A stretch of DNA of 54,337 nucleotides from Bacillota bacterium (GTDB lineage Bacteria; Bacillota; Clostridia; Lachnospirales; Lachnospiraceae). The notes under the pieces were generated by a model. It did no database searches. It had not been told where the DNA came from and saw nothing but the letters and a program-made list of their open reading frames with translations. The stretch is from NCBI GenBank assembly GCA_023411555.1, contig JAEYOQ010000022.1, positions 1 to 54,337 of the forward strand, given 5' to 3'. The position numbers and the translations under genes are program-made. Shown here one piece after another: positions 43,214 through 51,137 of this stretch; positions within the stretch are counted from its first letter, which is position 1, and each line of letters starts with the position of its first letter.

Positions 43214-44236
43214 TTATCTTTGAACTCTACCGGAAGCATCTCCTCCAACTAAAGCATCCACCTCTGCTCTGGAAACCAGATTAAAGTCACCGGGTATGGT
43301 ATGCTTTAATGCAGATGCAGCTACTGCAAATTCAAGAGCTTGTTCCATTGATTTACCATCTAACAGGCCACATATTAAGCCACCGGCAAAGGAGTCTCCG
43401 CCACCAACCCGATCAACAATACGAACATCATATTTTCTGGAATGGTAAAAGTTCTTACCATCATAGATGCATGCTGACCAGCCGTTATCCGATGCGGAAT
43501 AGCTCTCTCTTAAGGAGCTTACTACATATTTGAAATTGAATTTTTTAACCATCTGCTCGAAAATATCCTGATAACCGGATAATTCAAGCTCACCGCTGGT
43601 AACATCGGTTTTGCCGGGTTTGAAACCAAGAACCTTCTCAGCATCTTCTTCATTACCGATACATACATCTACGTACTGCATCAGGTTTGTCATGATTCTT
43701 TGTGCTTTTTCCGAGGACCAAAGCTTTTTACGGAAATTGAGATCCACCGATACTGTTATATTCTTACGTTTTGCAGCCTTTAAGGCCTCTTCCGTAAGAA
43801 AAGCTGCCTTATCACTGATTGCAGGGGTAATTCCTGTGAAATGAAACCAATCAGCACCTTCAAAGATTGCGTCAAAGTCAAAATCTGATACCTCTGCCTC
43901 GGCGATCGAAGAATTTGCTCTGTCATACACTACATTGGATGCTCTCATGGATGCACCGGTCTCTAAGAAATAGATGCCCAGTCTCTCTCCGCCCTTTGCA
44001 ATAAAATCACAATTAACATTGTACTTCCTGAGTGCAGCAATTGCGCATTCACCAATTGGGTTCTTCGGAACCTTCGTTACAAAATAAGCATCATGTCCGT
44101 AATTAGCCAATGAAACAGCTACATTCGCTTCTCCACCACCATAACATACATCGAAGCTATCTGATTGAATGAATTTTTGATATCCTGGGGTAGAAAGACG
44201 AAGCATAATCTCTCCCATGGTTATTACCTTTGCCAT
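43214..44236 (-). CDS. kdgK: 2-dehydro-3-deoxygluconokinase (PfkB family)
   Basis: A 340-aa sugar kinase of the PfkB/ribokinase family. The N-terminal GGGEANVAVSLANYG motif, RLGIYFLETGASMRASNVVYDRA (typical of KDG kinases), SVDLNFRKKLW and the catalytic loop DRVGGGDSFAGGL with base Asp281 are all present. It would phosphorylate 2-keto-3-deoxygluconate from uronate or pectin breakdown to KDPG. The KDPG aldolase gene often found beside it is absent here. It has its own promoter and a strong terminator, so it is a single-gene unit. AAGGAGAG precedes the ATG. Confidence 0.9.
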   Translation of the reverse strand: MAKVITMGEIMLRLSTPGYQKFIQSDSFDVCYGGGEANVAVSLANYGHDAYFVTKVPKNPIGECAIAALRKYNVNCDFIAKGGERLGIYFLETGASMRASNVVYDRANSSIAEAEVSDFDFDAIFEGADWFHFTGITPAISDKAAFLTEEALKAAKRKNITVSVDLNFRKKLWSSEKAQRIMTNLMQYVDVCIGNEEDAEKVLGFKPGKTDVTSGELELSGYQDIFEQMVKKFNFKYVVSSLRESYSASDNGWSACIYDGKNFYHSRKYDVRIVDRVGGGDSFAGGLICGLLDGKSMEQALEFAVAASALKHTIPGDFNLVSRAEVDALVGGDASGRVQR

Positions 44237-44281
44237 TATAATCTCTCCTTATAGTAGAAATATAATAATAAATTCATAATC

Positions 44282-44310
44282 AGTATAGTTCTGGAAGATT
44301 AGTTCGTCAA
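44282..44310 (-). promoter_or_regulatory. kdgK promoter
   Basis: Minus-strand TTGACG (44305-44310), 17-bp spacer, TATACT (44282-44287), about 40 nt upstream of the ATG. Confidence 0.65.
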
Positions 44311-44348
44311 TGGCAAAAAGACTTCAAATACTCGTAATTATTGCTGTA

Positions 44349-44582
44349 TTATTGTATTTTTTCCTTGGGACGTGTCTGATCACGCAGCATGGAAAAAAGG
44401 CCCAACAGCATACTTACAATAGCTACAAAAAACGGAAGTATCACATCGGACCTCATGGTGGAATACGATGATATATCCGACATGCATAGGAGTAATGCTA
44501 TAATAGAAATTAACCCAAATACCATTCCGTTCATGAATCTTTTAAATTTACTTATTCTATATCGATAAACCATTCTTCTCAT
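44349..44582 (-). CDS. Small two-helix membrane protein
   Basis: A 77-aa protein with a basic N-terminus (MRRMVYRYRISKFKRF) and two hydrophobic helices (about 17-34 and 45-63), ending in a charged tail. I do not recognise it. GGAGGATATT is well placed before the ATG at 44582, which supports translation. It stands alone between kdgK and the flavodiiron protein gene. Confidence 0.65.
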   Translation of the reverse strand: MRRMVYRYRISKFKRFMNGMVFGLISIIALLLCMSDISSYSTMRSDVILPFFVAIVSMLLGLFSMLRDQTRPKEKIQ

Positions 44583-44643
44583 AATATCCTCCATCTACGT
44601 CTACATAAAAAGTCATTAAAATAACTTCCTATTTTATAGACGT

Positions 44644-44674
44644 TTGAAACACCTAAAAGGTTTCAATTTTTTTG
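44644..44674 (+). terminator. Plus-strand terminator-like hairpin
   Basis: TTGAAAC/GTTTCAA with inner ACC/GGT, followed on the plus strand by eight T. On the minus strand there is no T tail. No plus-strand gene is visible upstream, so the meaning is unclear. Confidence 0.4.
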
Positions 44675-44737
44675 GAAAAAAATCAAAAAATTAGAAGATA
44701 TTTTTAAAAAGAATTAAATGATACTTAAATTACTCCT

Positions 44738-45931
44738 TTAACTATTAAACTGTTGGATCAACTCGGTCCCAAATACGCTACACTCCTCCAAGGACTTTTC
44801 ATCCGGAACCCAAAGCATACGCAGTCCTTCATTTAAAACAGTAAATCCAGCTTCTCTCAGATGATCCGATAATTGCTTTACTGCCTCACCGCTCCAGCCG
44901 TAGCTACCAAAGGTTGCTGCTTTTTTATTCTTGAACTTTAATCCCTTCATCATCTCCAACAAACCGCCGAGTGAATAAAGATAGCCGTTGTTAACCGTAG
45001 GAGCTCCCATTAATATCAGCTTGGATTTGAATACTTCTGTGATAACATCATTTTTATCCTCCTTTGAAGCATTCATCAGCTTAATTGTAGCCTGGGGATC
45101 TGCCTCTTCTATGCCTCTGGCAATTGCCTCCGCCATTTTTCTCGTAGAGTTCCACATAGTATCATAGATGATTGTAATTTGATTCTCCTGATAATCCTTA
45201 GCCCATTCCAAATACTTCAGGACAATTTGAGTCGGATTATCCTTCCAGATTACTCCATGACTTGGACAGATCAAATCTACCGGAAGATTAAAGCTTAATA
45301 CTTCTTCGATTTTCTTAACTACCATTTTACTAAAGGGAGTCAAGATATTGGCATAATATTTTGTGGCTTCAGCATAAAGCTCTGCCTGATCTGCAGTATC
45401 GTTGAACAAGCTCTCGGTAGCATAATGCTGTCCGAATGCATCATTACTGAAGAGAATGTTCTCTCCAGACATATAGGTAAACATCGTATCTGGCCAATGA
45501 AGCATCGGAGCTTCGACGAAGGTTAAGGTGCTTTCCCCAATGTTCAGTGTATCGCCGGTCTTTACAATGACGAAGTTCCAGTCCATATGATAATGCCCTT
45601 TAATTATTTTAGCACCATTTGCGGTACAATAGATTGGAGTATCCGGTATCTCTCTCATTAATTCCGGTAATGCACCACTATGATCAACTTCATTATGGTT
45701 CATTATAATATAGTCGATGGTTTTAAGATCGACCTCCTTCTTCAAACGAGCAACAAATTCCTTGTCAAAGGGTTGCCATACAGTGTCAATCAAAACCGTT
45801 TTCTGATCATGGATCAGATAAGAATTATAGGAAGAGCCTTTATTAGTAGAATATTCATTTCCATGAAAGGTTTTTAGCTCCCAGTCAATCTTTCCGACCC
45901 ATGTCACTTTATCACTTATTCTCTTACTCAT
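44738..45931 (-). CDS. Flavodiiron protein (FprA-type A-type flavoprotein)
   Basis: A 397-aa cytoplasmic enzyme that reduces O2 to water or NO to N2O, protecting anaerobes. The N-terminal metallo-beta-lactamase domain (about 1-245) carries all six diiron ligands: His79, Glu81, Asp83 (NHNEVDHSG), His145 (PMLHWPD), Asp164 (SNDAFGQHY) and His225 (CPSHG). The C-terminal flavodoxin domain (about 250-397) binds FMN with YDTMWNSTRKMAEAIARG and GSYGWSGEAVKQL. No rubredoxin domain is attached. Start at 45931 set by GGAGGA; the earlier ATG is part of that site. A TTGAT-N4-ATCA box lies near the promoter. Confidence 0.96.
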   Translation of the reverse strand: MSKRISDKVTWVGKIDWELKTFHGNEYSTNKGSSYNSYLIHDQKTVLIDTVWQPFDKEFVARLKKEVDLKTIDYIIMNHNEVDHSGALPELMREIPDTPIYCTANGAKIIKGHYHMDWNFVIVKTGDTLNIGESTLTFVEAPMLHWPDTMFTYMSGENILFSNDAFGQHYATESLFNDTADQAELYAEATKYYANILTPFSKMVVKKIEEVLSFNLPVDLICPSHGVIWKDNPTQIVLKYLEWAKDYQENQITIIYDTMWNSTRKMAEAIARGIEEADPQATIKLMNASKEDKNDVITEVFKSKLILMGAPTVNNGYLYSLGGLLEMMKGLKFKNKKAATFGSYGWSGEAVKQLSDHLREAGFTVLNEGLRMLWVPDEKSLEECSVFGTELIQQFNS

Positions 45932-45997
45932 CTGTTTTTCCTCCATTGCAGATTATATTATTAAGTTGTTCATTCCATAGCATTAATATACCCATTT

Positions 45998-46025
45998 ATT
46001 ATACAATCTGCTTTGATTTAAATCA
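45998..46025 (-). promoter_or_regulatory. Putative fprA promoter with CRP/FNR-like box
   Basis: Minus-strand TATAAT (45998-46003) lacks a good -35 hexamer. At that position lies the palindrome TGATTTAAATCA (46014-46025), part of TTGAT-TTAA-ATCAC, one base from an FNR-type site. Confidence 0.4.
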
Positions 46026-46061
46026 CATATATTGTATTTTCACAATACTTACTAAAGCTAT

Positions 46062-47426
46062 CTATTGAACGCTATTTAGATTACCATTCCAGAGATCAAG
46101 TATTCTTCTAAAGCAGTACTTAAAGTTTATTCTTGGTATTGCATCCACTGTATGAATAGGGATTGTTGCATAGTACTGACCGTTGATAAAGTATTTTGCA
46201 TCACCTACGATACTATCCTCGCTAACCGGTGCTTCCAGATAATCCGGCATATGATATTCTATCGTCACCTTTTCATCGTCTCTCATAAGAAGCTTTAGGT
46301 CTCCAGTCATCCGAAGCTCTGCTAGCTTTTTCTGGCCTTTCTTCACAATTAAAGGATCCAGCTTCATATCCTTAAAAATCTGCCGCTGCTTATAATTTGT
46401 CACACCATAGTTCATAAGTTCTTTTGTATCCGACCATTTCAGGGTTTTTCGCGGCGGCCAGCCACAGCCAAGAACGACTGAGATGAAGTAGGAATCCTGG
46501 CGTTTTACAGCGCCCACAAAGCAATAGCCCGCATCTCCAGTGAAGCCGGTCTTTACTCCTATAGCTCCTTCCATCATATAGAGAAATTTATTTTTGTTGG
46601 TAACGGTAAAGCCTCTCCCCTTCTTAAGCTCATGGAAGGAATAGGAGGAGGTATTGGTAATCTCAATAAATTGGGGGTTCTTAATGGCATAACTGGCGAT
46701 TACGGCAAGGTCCCTGGCAGTAGTATAATGCCCTTCCGCATCCAGACCATTCGGTGTGACAAAATTGGTGTTTTCACATCCCAATCTCCTAGCTGTATCG
46801 TTCATCATGGTGGCAAAGCCTTCCACAGAGCCTCCGACATGCTCTGCAATGGCCACTGCCACATCATTATGGCTTTCCAACATCAGAGAATACAATAAAT
46901 CCTTTAAATAATATTGCTCTCCGGTATTTACATTCAGCTGGACATCCGGCATTCTTGCCGCATAGGAGGATACTTCAACAACATCATCCAGCTTTGCATT
47001 TTCCAGTGTAACAATACAGGTCATGATCTTTGTTGTACTGGCCATTGCCATTCTTTGATACCCATTATCCTCATAAAGAACACGGTTATTGGAGCCGTCC
47101 ATCAGTAAGGCAGCACGTGCATGAAGCTTCAGCTTGTCAACCTTTGCCGTACCTTCTAAAGAACCCTGGTCAGCGCCGTCGTTATTATCCTGTCCAGTGA
47201 TTTCTTCCGATACGATGCCTTCCGCATGTAAAAGTTTCCTATGGGTTTCCTTATCTTTTTTTGCCTGCTCGTTTTCTTCTTGGAGCTTCTTGTCAAAATC
47301 TTCAAATACTAAGCCGGTTGAATTCAGTATCTCATCATAATACTCTTTAATACGCTTAGTTTGTACTAAAGAAAACAGGATCAGTAATCCGATCCAAGGT
47401 AACGCTATCAGGTATTTTCGTTTCAA
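46062..47426 (-). CDS. D-alanyl-D-alanine carboxypeptidase (PBP5-like, peptidase S11)
   Basis: A 454-aa penicillin-binding protein that trims the terminal D-Ala of peptidoglycan stem peptides. An N-terminal hydrophobic segment (about 5-22) acts as signal or anchor. A charged spacer of about 75 residues precedes the S11 domain with SxxK (Ser130-Lys133, MASTTKIM), SxN (Ser185-Asn187, ESHND) and KTG (Lys292, GVKTGFTG). The C-terminal region (about 350-430) is the beta-rich PBP5 domain. Translation appears to start at TTG, with GGGAGGG correctly placed and no ATG nearby. The long spacer is unusual. The upstream gap is filled by a hairpin array. Confidence 0.93.
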   Translation of the reverse strand: MKRKYLIALPWIGLLILFSLVQTKRIKEYYDEILNSTGLVFEDFDKKLQEENEQAKKDKETHRKLLHAEGIVSEEITGQDNNDGADQGSLEGTAKVDKLKLHARAALLMDGSNNRVLYEDNGYQRMAMASTTKIMTCIVTLENAKLDDVVEVSSYAARMPDVQLNVNTGEQYYLKDLLYSLMLESHNDVAVAIAEHVGGSVEGFATMMNDTARRLGCENTNFVTPNGLDAEGHYTTARDLAVIASYAIKNPQFIEITNTSSYSFHELKKGRGFTVTNKNKFLYMMEGAIGVKTGFTGDAGYCFVGAVKRQDSYFISVVLGCGWPPRKTLKWSDTKELMNYGVTNYKQRQIFKDMKLDPLIVKKGQKKLAELRMTGDLKLLMRDDEKVTIEYHMPDYLEAPVSEDSIVGDAKYFINGQYYATIPIHTVDAIPRINFKYCFRRILDLWNGNLNSVQ

Positions 47427-47513
47427 CTTGACCCTCCCTTTTCTTCCTTACTTTAAATTTATTGTAAAAGCTCCAGAATATTCATGTTTTGCAAATAAAG
47501 TGTCAGCAAGAAC

Positions 47514-47708
47514 AAAGAGTCAGCTTGCTGACTCTTTCAATGCTTGCTATGCAAGCATTGCCTGACTGCGGGTTGCGAAGCAACAACTTCCTAACGCATT
47601 CATGCGTTTGTCCGCAGAAGTGCGTCATCCCAAAGTGAACTTTGTTCACTTACCCGGAGGGCTTTGTTATGTTATAGGCGAACTTTCCTATAACATAACA
47701 AAGCCTCC
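47514..47708. repeat. Array of consecutive perfect hairpins
   Basis: Six stems stand almost without spacers: AAAGAGTCAGC-TT-GCTGACTCTTT (47514-47537, arms 11 bp); CAATGCTTGC-TAT and complement (47538-47560); CTGCGG/CCGCAG (47566-47617) enclosing GTTGC-GAA-GCAAC (47572-47584) and AACGCAT-TC-ATGCGTT (47593-47608); AAGTGAAC-TTT-GTTCACTT (47633-47651); and a stem of about 22 bp beginning GGAGG (47656-47678) with its complement (47687-47708). The array fills the nspC-dacA gap (47427-47759). No coding potential. Confidence 0.9.
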
Positions 47709-47733
47709 CAATGATTGCCATTGGAAGGCCTTT
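47704..47733 (-). terminator. Terminator of nspC
   Basis: CCAATG/CATTGG (47708-47724), extended by partly paired AAGCCT and AGGCCTTTT flanks, 27 bp after the nspC stop. On the minus strand an A-rich arm precedes it and GGCTTTGTTATG follows. It shares bases with the big hairpin of the array. Confidence 0.7.
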
Positions 47734-47759
47734 TGCTTCTATTTAACCTATTTATTCTA

Positions 47760-48893
47760 TTATAGTCTACCTTTAAAATCCTCGTATCCAAAATGTCTTA
47801 TCAGTTTCATACCTTCTGTCTCGGTGCTTAAGTAAATGGAGGGTAAGTTAATACCGTTAAAGGTATTGTTCTTCACCATGGAATAGATGGCCATATCACA
47901 AAAGATTAATCGATCACCGACCTTAAGGGGCTCCTCAAAGGAGTAATCACCGATTACATCACCAGCCAGACAGGTCGGTCCACCCAAGCGATAAGTATAG
48001 GAGTATTCACCGGGCTGTCCGGAATCCAATATGTTTGGCCGATAAGGCATCTCCAGCACATCCGGCATATGGCAGGAAGCTGAGGTATCCATAATGGCAA
48101 TAGGTAGGCCGTTCTCGGTTAACTCCAGGACCGTGCTTACCAGGAAGCCCGTATTTAAAGCCACGGCTTCACCGGGTTCCAGATATACCTGTACCTGATA
48201 GGTTTCTTTTATATGGCTGATACACCTTACCAGAGTCTCAATATCGTAATCAGCTCTTGTGATATGATGTCCACCACCAAAATTAATCCATTTCATCTGA
48301 GGGATCAGATCACCGAATTTCTCTTCCACAACCCTAAGCGTTCTTTCTAAAACGTCCGAATTCTGCTCACACATCGTATGGAAATGTAAGCCCTCAATTC
48401 CCGTCAGGTCAACACCTTCCAATGCCGATTTCTTGATACCAAAGCGGGAGCCGTTAAAGCAGGGATTATACATATCCGTCTCAATCTCAGAGTATTCCGG
48501 ATTAATCCGTAGGCCGCAGGATACTTTCTTTGGACTGCTAAGGACCTTTTCTTTGTATTTCTCCCATTGAGCGATGGAATTAAATACAATATGGTCGCAC
48601 AGGGAAAGAATTTCATCAAACTCCTGTTCTTTATAAGCAGGTGAATAAATATGAACCTCTCTTCCCATCTCCTCAGCACCAAGTCTTGCTTCGAATAAGG
48701 AGCTGGCGGTTGTTCCACTTAGGTATTTTCCAATCAAGGGATAGGTGGAGTACATGGAATACGCTTTTTGAGCCAACAAAATCTCACATCCGGTACGTTC
48801 CATAACGGAATGCATAATCTCAAGATTCCTGCGTAATAGACCTTCATCAACGACATAGGAAGGGGTAACAACCTGGTTAAAATCAATATTCAT
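47760..48893 (-). CDS. nspC: Carboxynorspermidine/carboxyspermidine decarboxylase
   Basis: A 377-aa PLP enzyme of the alanine-racemase fold (type III) that decarboxylates carboxyspermidine or carboxynorspermidine to the polyamine. The PLP lysine is Lys43 in LAQKAYSM; WINFGGGHHITRADYD binds the cofactor phosphate, and GGPTCLAGDV contains the catalytic cysteine from the partner subunit. It lies after the gene for the matching dehydrogenase, completing the aspartate-semialdehyde route. AAAGGAG precedes the ATG. Length is standard. Confidence 0.95.
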   Translation of the reverse strand: MNIDFNQVVTPSYVVDEGLLRRNLEIMHSVMERTGCEILLAQKAYSMYSTYPLIGKYLSGTTASSLFEARLGAEEMGREVHIYSPAYKEQEFDEILSLCDHIVFNSIAQWEKYKEKVLSSPKKVSCGLRINPEYSEIETDMYNPCFNGSRFGIKKSALEGVDLTGIEGLHFHTMCEQNSDVLERTLRVVEEKFGDLIPQMKWINFGGGHHITRADYDIETLVRCISHIKETYQVQVYLEPGEAVALNTGFLVSTVLELTENGLPIAIMDTSASCHMPDVLEMPYRPNILDSGQPGEYSYTYRLGGPTCLAGDVIGDYSFEEPLKVGDRLIFCDMAIYSMVKNNTFNGINLPSIYLSTETEGMKLIRHFGYEDFKGRL

Positions 48894-48935
48894 GAATTAC
48901 TCCTTTCAACCCTTTTAAGTTTCTCACTAACCTTT

Positions 48936-49000
48936 AGTTTGTGCCAAGGAAGACGCAGCCACAAACTTCTAAATGTAAAAATTGTCTTTAATTTTTACAT
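48936..49000 (-). repeat. Structured intercistronic repeat, copy 2
   Basis: AGTTTGTG/CACAAACT (48936-48967) encloses GAAGACG; next to it ATGTAAAAATT/AATTTTTACAT (48973-49000, 11 bp perfect) overlaps the stop codon of the dehydrogenase gene. The arrangement and words match 6107-6159. Confidence 0.6.
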
Positions 49001-50200
49001 TACCATATCAGGATTGAAGCTTTCCTTCCAGGGCAGGCCACAGCGGTTTAATTCTGCCATGAAGGGATCGGGGTCCATCTCCTCAACATTGTATACGCCC
49101 GGCTTCTTCCATTTTCCCTCTAATACCATCTTCGCTCCAATCATTGCCGGAACACCAGTAGTATAGGAGATTGCTTGGGAGCCCACCTCACGGTAGCATT
49201 CTTCATGATCGCATACATTATATACATAGTAGCTTACTTCTTTACCATCCTTCACACCGGTATAGATACAGCCTATATTGGTCTTACCCTTAGTTCTTGG
49301 GCCTAAGGATGCAGGATCCGGAAGTACCGCCTTTAAGAATTGTAGGGGAATGATCTTATGACCCTCAAAATCAATGGGTTCGATGGAGGTCATGCCAACG
49401 TTTTCAAGCACTCTCAAGTGGGTAATATACTTTTCTGAAAAGGTCATAAAGAAACGGATTCTCTTCACTCCTGGAATATTTATGGCAAGGGATTCCATTT
49501 CCTCGTGATGTAGCAGATACATGTCCTTGGGACCAATCTCGGGGAAGTTATATACTCTCTTCACCTCCAAGGGTTCCGTCTCATGGAACTGCCCGTTCTC
49601 ATAATAACTGCCGTTAGCGGTAATTTCACGAATATTGATCTCAGGATTAAAATTAGTTGCAAAAGGATATCCATGATCACCGGCATTGGCGTCCAGAATA
49701 TCAATGGTATGAATCTCATCAAAATAATGCTTTAAAGCATACGCAGAGAATACCTGAGTTACACCAGGGTCAAAGCCACAGCCTAAAATAGCGGTAATTC
49801 CTGCTTTCTCAAAACGCTCCTTATAGGCCCACTGCCATTTGTATTCAAACTTAGGAATATCCTTAGGTTCGTAGTTGGCGGTATCCAAATAGTCCACCTT
49901 AGTAGCAAGGCAGGCATCCATAATGGTCAAATCCTGATAAGGTAAAGCAACGTTAATTACAATATCCGGCTTAAACTGATTAATCAGTGCAATCACCTCA
50001 TCGGTATTGTCCGCATCCACTTGAGCAGTGGAGACCTTTGTTTTATAACCCTTTGCCTCTACCTGTGCCTTGTAGGCATCGCATTTTGATTTGGTTCTAC
50101 TAGCAATACAGATTTCCTCAAATACATCTGAATTCTGACAACATTTATGAATTACTACTCCCGCAACTCCACCGGCTCCGATAATCAATGCTTTACTCAT
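48995..50200 (-). CDS. Carboxynorspermidine/carboxyspermidine synthase (saccharopine dehydrogenase family)
   Basis: A 401-aa NAD(P)H-dependent enzyme that condenses aspartate semialdehyde with putrescine (or diaminopropane) to carboxyspermidine (or carboxynorspermidine). It opens with the Rossmann motif IIGAGGVAGVV, has IASRTKSKCDAYK after the second strand, and CGFDPGVTQVFSAYALKH in the catalytic domain, as in LYS1-like carboxyspermidine dehydrogenases. The adjacent nspC decarboxylase supports this over saccharopine dehydrogenase of lysine metabolism. Start at 50200 by AAGGAG spacing; the ATG two codons earlier is too close to it. Confidence 0.93.
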   Translation of the reverse strand: MSKALIIGAGGVAGVVIHKCCQNSDVFEEICIASRTKSKCDAYKAQVEAKGYKTKVSTAQVDADNTDEVIALINQFKPDIVINVALPYQDLTIMDACLATKVDYLDTANYEPKDIPKFEYKWQWAYKERFEKAGITAILGCGFDPGVTQVFSAYALKHYFDEIHTIDILDANAGDHGYPFATNFNPEINIREITANGSYYENGQFHETEPLEVKRVYNFPEIGPKDMYLLHHEEMESLAINIPGVKRIRFFMTFSEKYITHLRVLENVGMTSIEPIDFEGHKIIPLQFLKAVLPDPASLGPRTKGKTNIGCIYTGVKDGKEVSYYVYNVCDHEECYREVGSQAISYTTGVPAMIGAKMVLEGKWKKPGVYNVEEMDPDPFMAELNRCGLPWKESFNPDMVM

Positions 50201-50288
50201 CGTCATTTCTCCTTTATTCGTAAAAGTATTTTCTTAATAGTAACCTTATTTAACATACTGTTGAATATAGCTCATTTTCCTGCTCATC

Positions 50289-51137
50289 CTACAGCTGTAG
50301 TAACAATTCACGCAGCAGCTTGCAGGCAAGTGCTGTAGATGCTCCGCTTTGGTCATATACCGGTGATAACTCATTCATATCCATAGCCATAATATTTAAT
50401 TGGAATACCTTATTCAAAGCTTGTATCAGCTCCATGAAGGTTATTCCGCCGGCCTCCGGTGTACCGGTTCCGGGAAATACAGAAGGGTCTAGAACGTCAA
50501 GATCAATGGTTAAGTAAACCGGTTTCCCCAGAAGCTCTTCAACCACCTGATCGATCCCGTTCAAGTTGAACTTCTGGGTAAATACATGGTCTTTTGCCCA
50601 TAGGAATTCCTCACGGTCTCCGCTACGGATTCCAAATTGATAGATTCTATCATCTCCCACGATATCATGGCAGCGTCTCATTACACTGGCATGGGACAGC
50701 TTCTCGCCAAGATAATCATCGCGAAGATCTGCATGTGCATCAAAATGTAGGATATGAAGCTGGGAATACTTTTTAGCTACCGCCCGAACACTACCCAGAG
50801 TTACCAGATGCTCTCCGCCGATCATCAAGGGCTTCTTATTATCCTCCAGGATCCTTGTCGTCATCTCTTCAATGGAATTCAATACTCGCTCTGTGTTACC
50901 AAAGCCAAATTCCAGATCTCCGGCGTCAAAGATACGGCGATCTAACAAATCCATATCAAGATAAGGGCTATAGGTCTCTATCCCATAGCTTTCATTACGG
51001 ATTGCCGCACTGGCGAAGCGAGTTCCCGGTCGATATGAGGTTGTCCCGTCAAAGGGAGCACCGAATAATACAATATCACTGTCTTCATATTCATGATCAC
51101 AGGCAATAAAGGTATGGATATTTCTATTCAAGTTCAT
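50289..51137 (-). CDS. speB: Agmatinase (ureohydrolase)
   Basis: A 282-aa manganese ureohydrolase that converts agmatine to putrescine and urea. Metal ligands are His110 (GGEHLVT), Asp133, His135 and Asp137 (HFDAHADLRDDY), and Asp212 and Asp214 (TIDLDVLDP). The neighbouring arginine decarboxylase and spermidine synthase genes favour agmatinase over arginase. It overlaps the end of speE by 14 bp, so translation is coupled. If SpeE were to accept agmatine, this enzyme could also act on aminopropylagmatine. Confidence 0.95.
   Translation of the reverse strand: MNLNRNIHTFIACDHEYEDSDIVLFGAPFDGTTSYRPGTRFASAAIRNESYGIETYSPYLDMDLLDRRIFDAGDLEFGFGNTERVLNSIEEMTTRILEDNKKPLMIGGEHLVTLGSVRAVAKKYSQLHILHFDAHADLRDDYLGEKLSHASVMRRCHDIVGDDRIYQFGIRSGDREEFLWAKDHVFTQKFNLNGIDQVVEELLGKPVYLTIDLDVLDPSVFPGTGTPEAGGITFMELIQALNKVFQLNIMAMDMNELSPVYDQSGASTALACKLLRELLLQL

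Noticed and set aside
47566..47627. A possible tRNA-like cloverleaf in the hairpin array (closing stem with two inner hairpins)
   Set aside because: There is no T-loop sequence, no anticodon-sized loop and no CCA-end geometry; stems are the wrong lengths for a tRNA.
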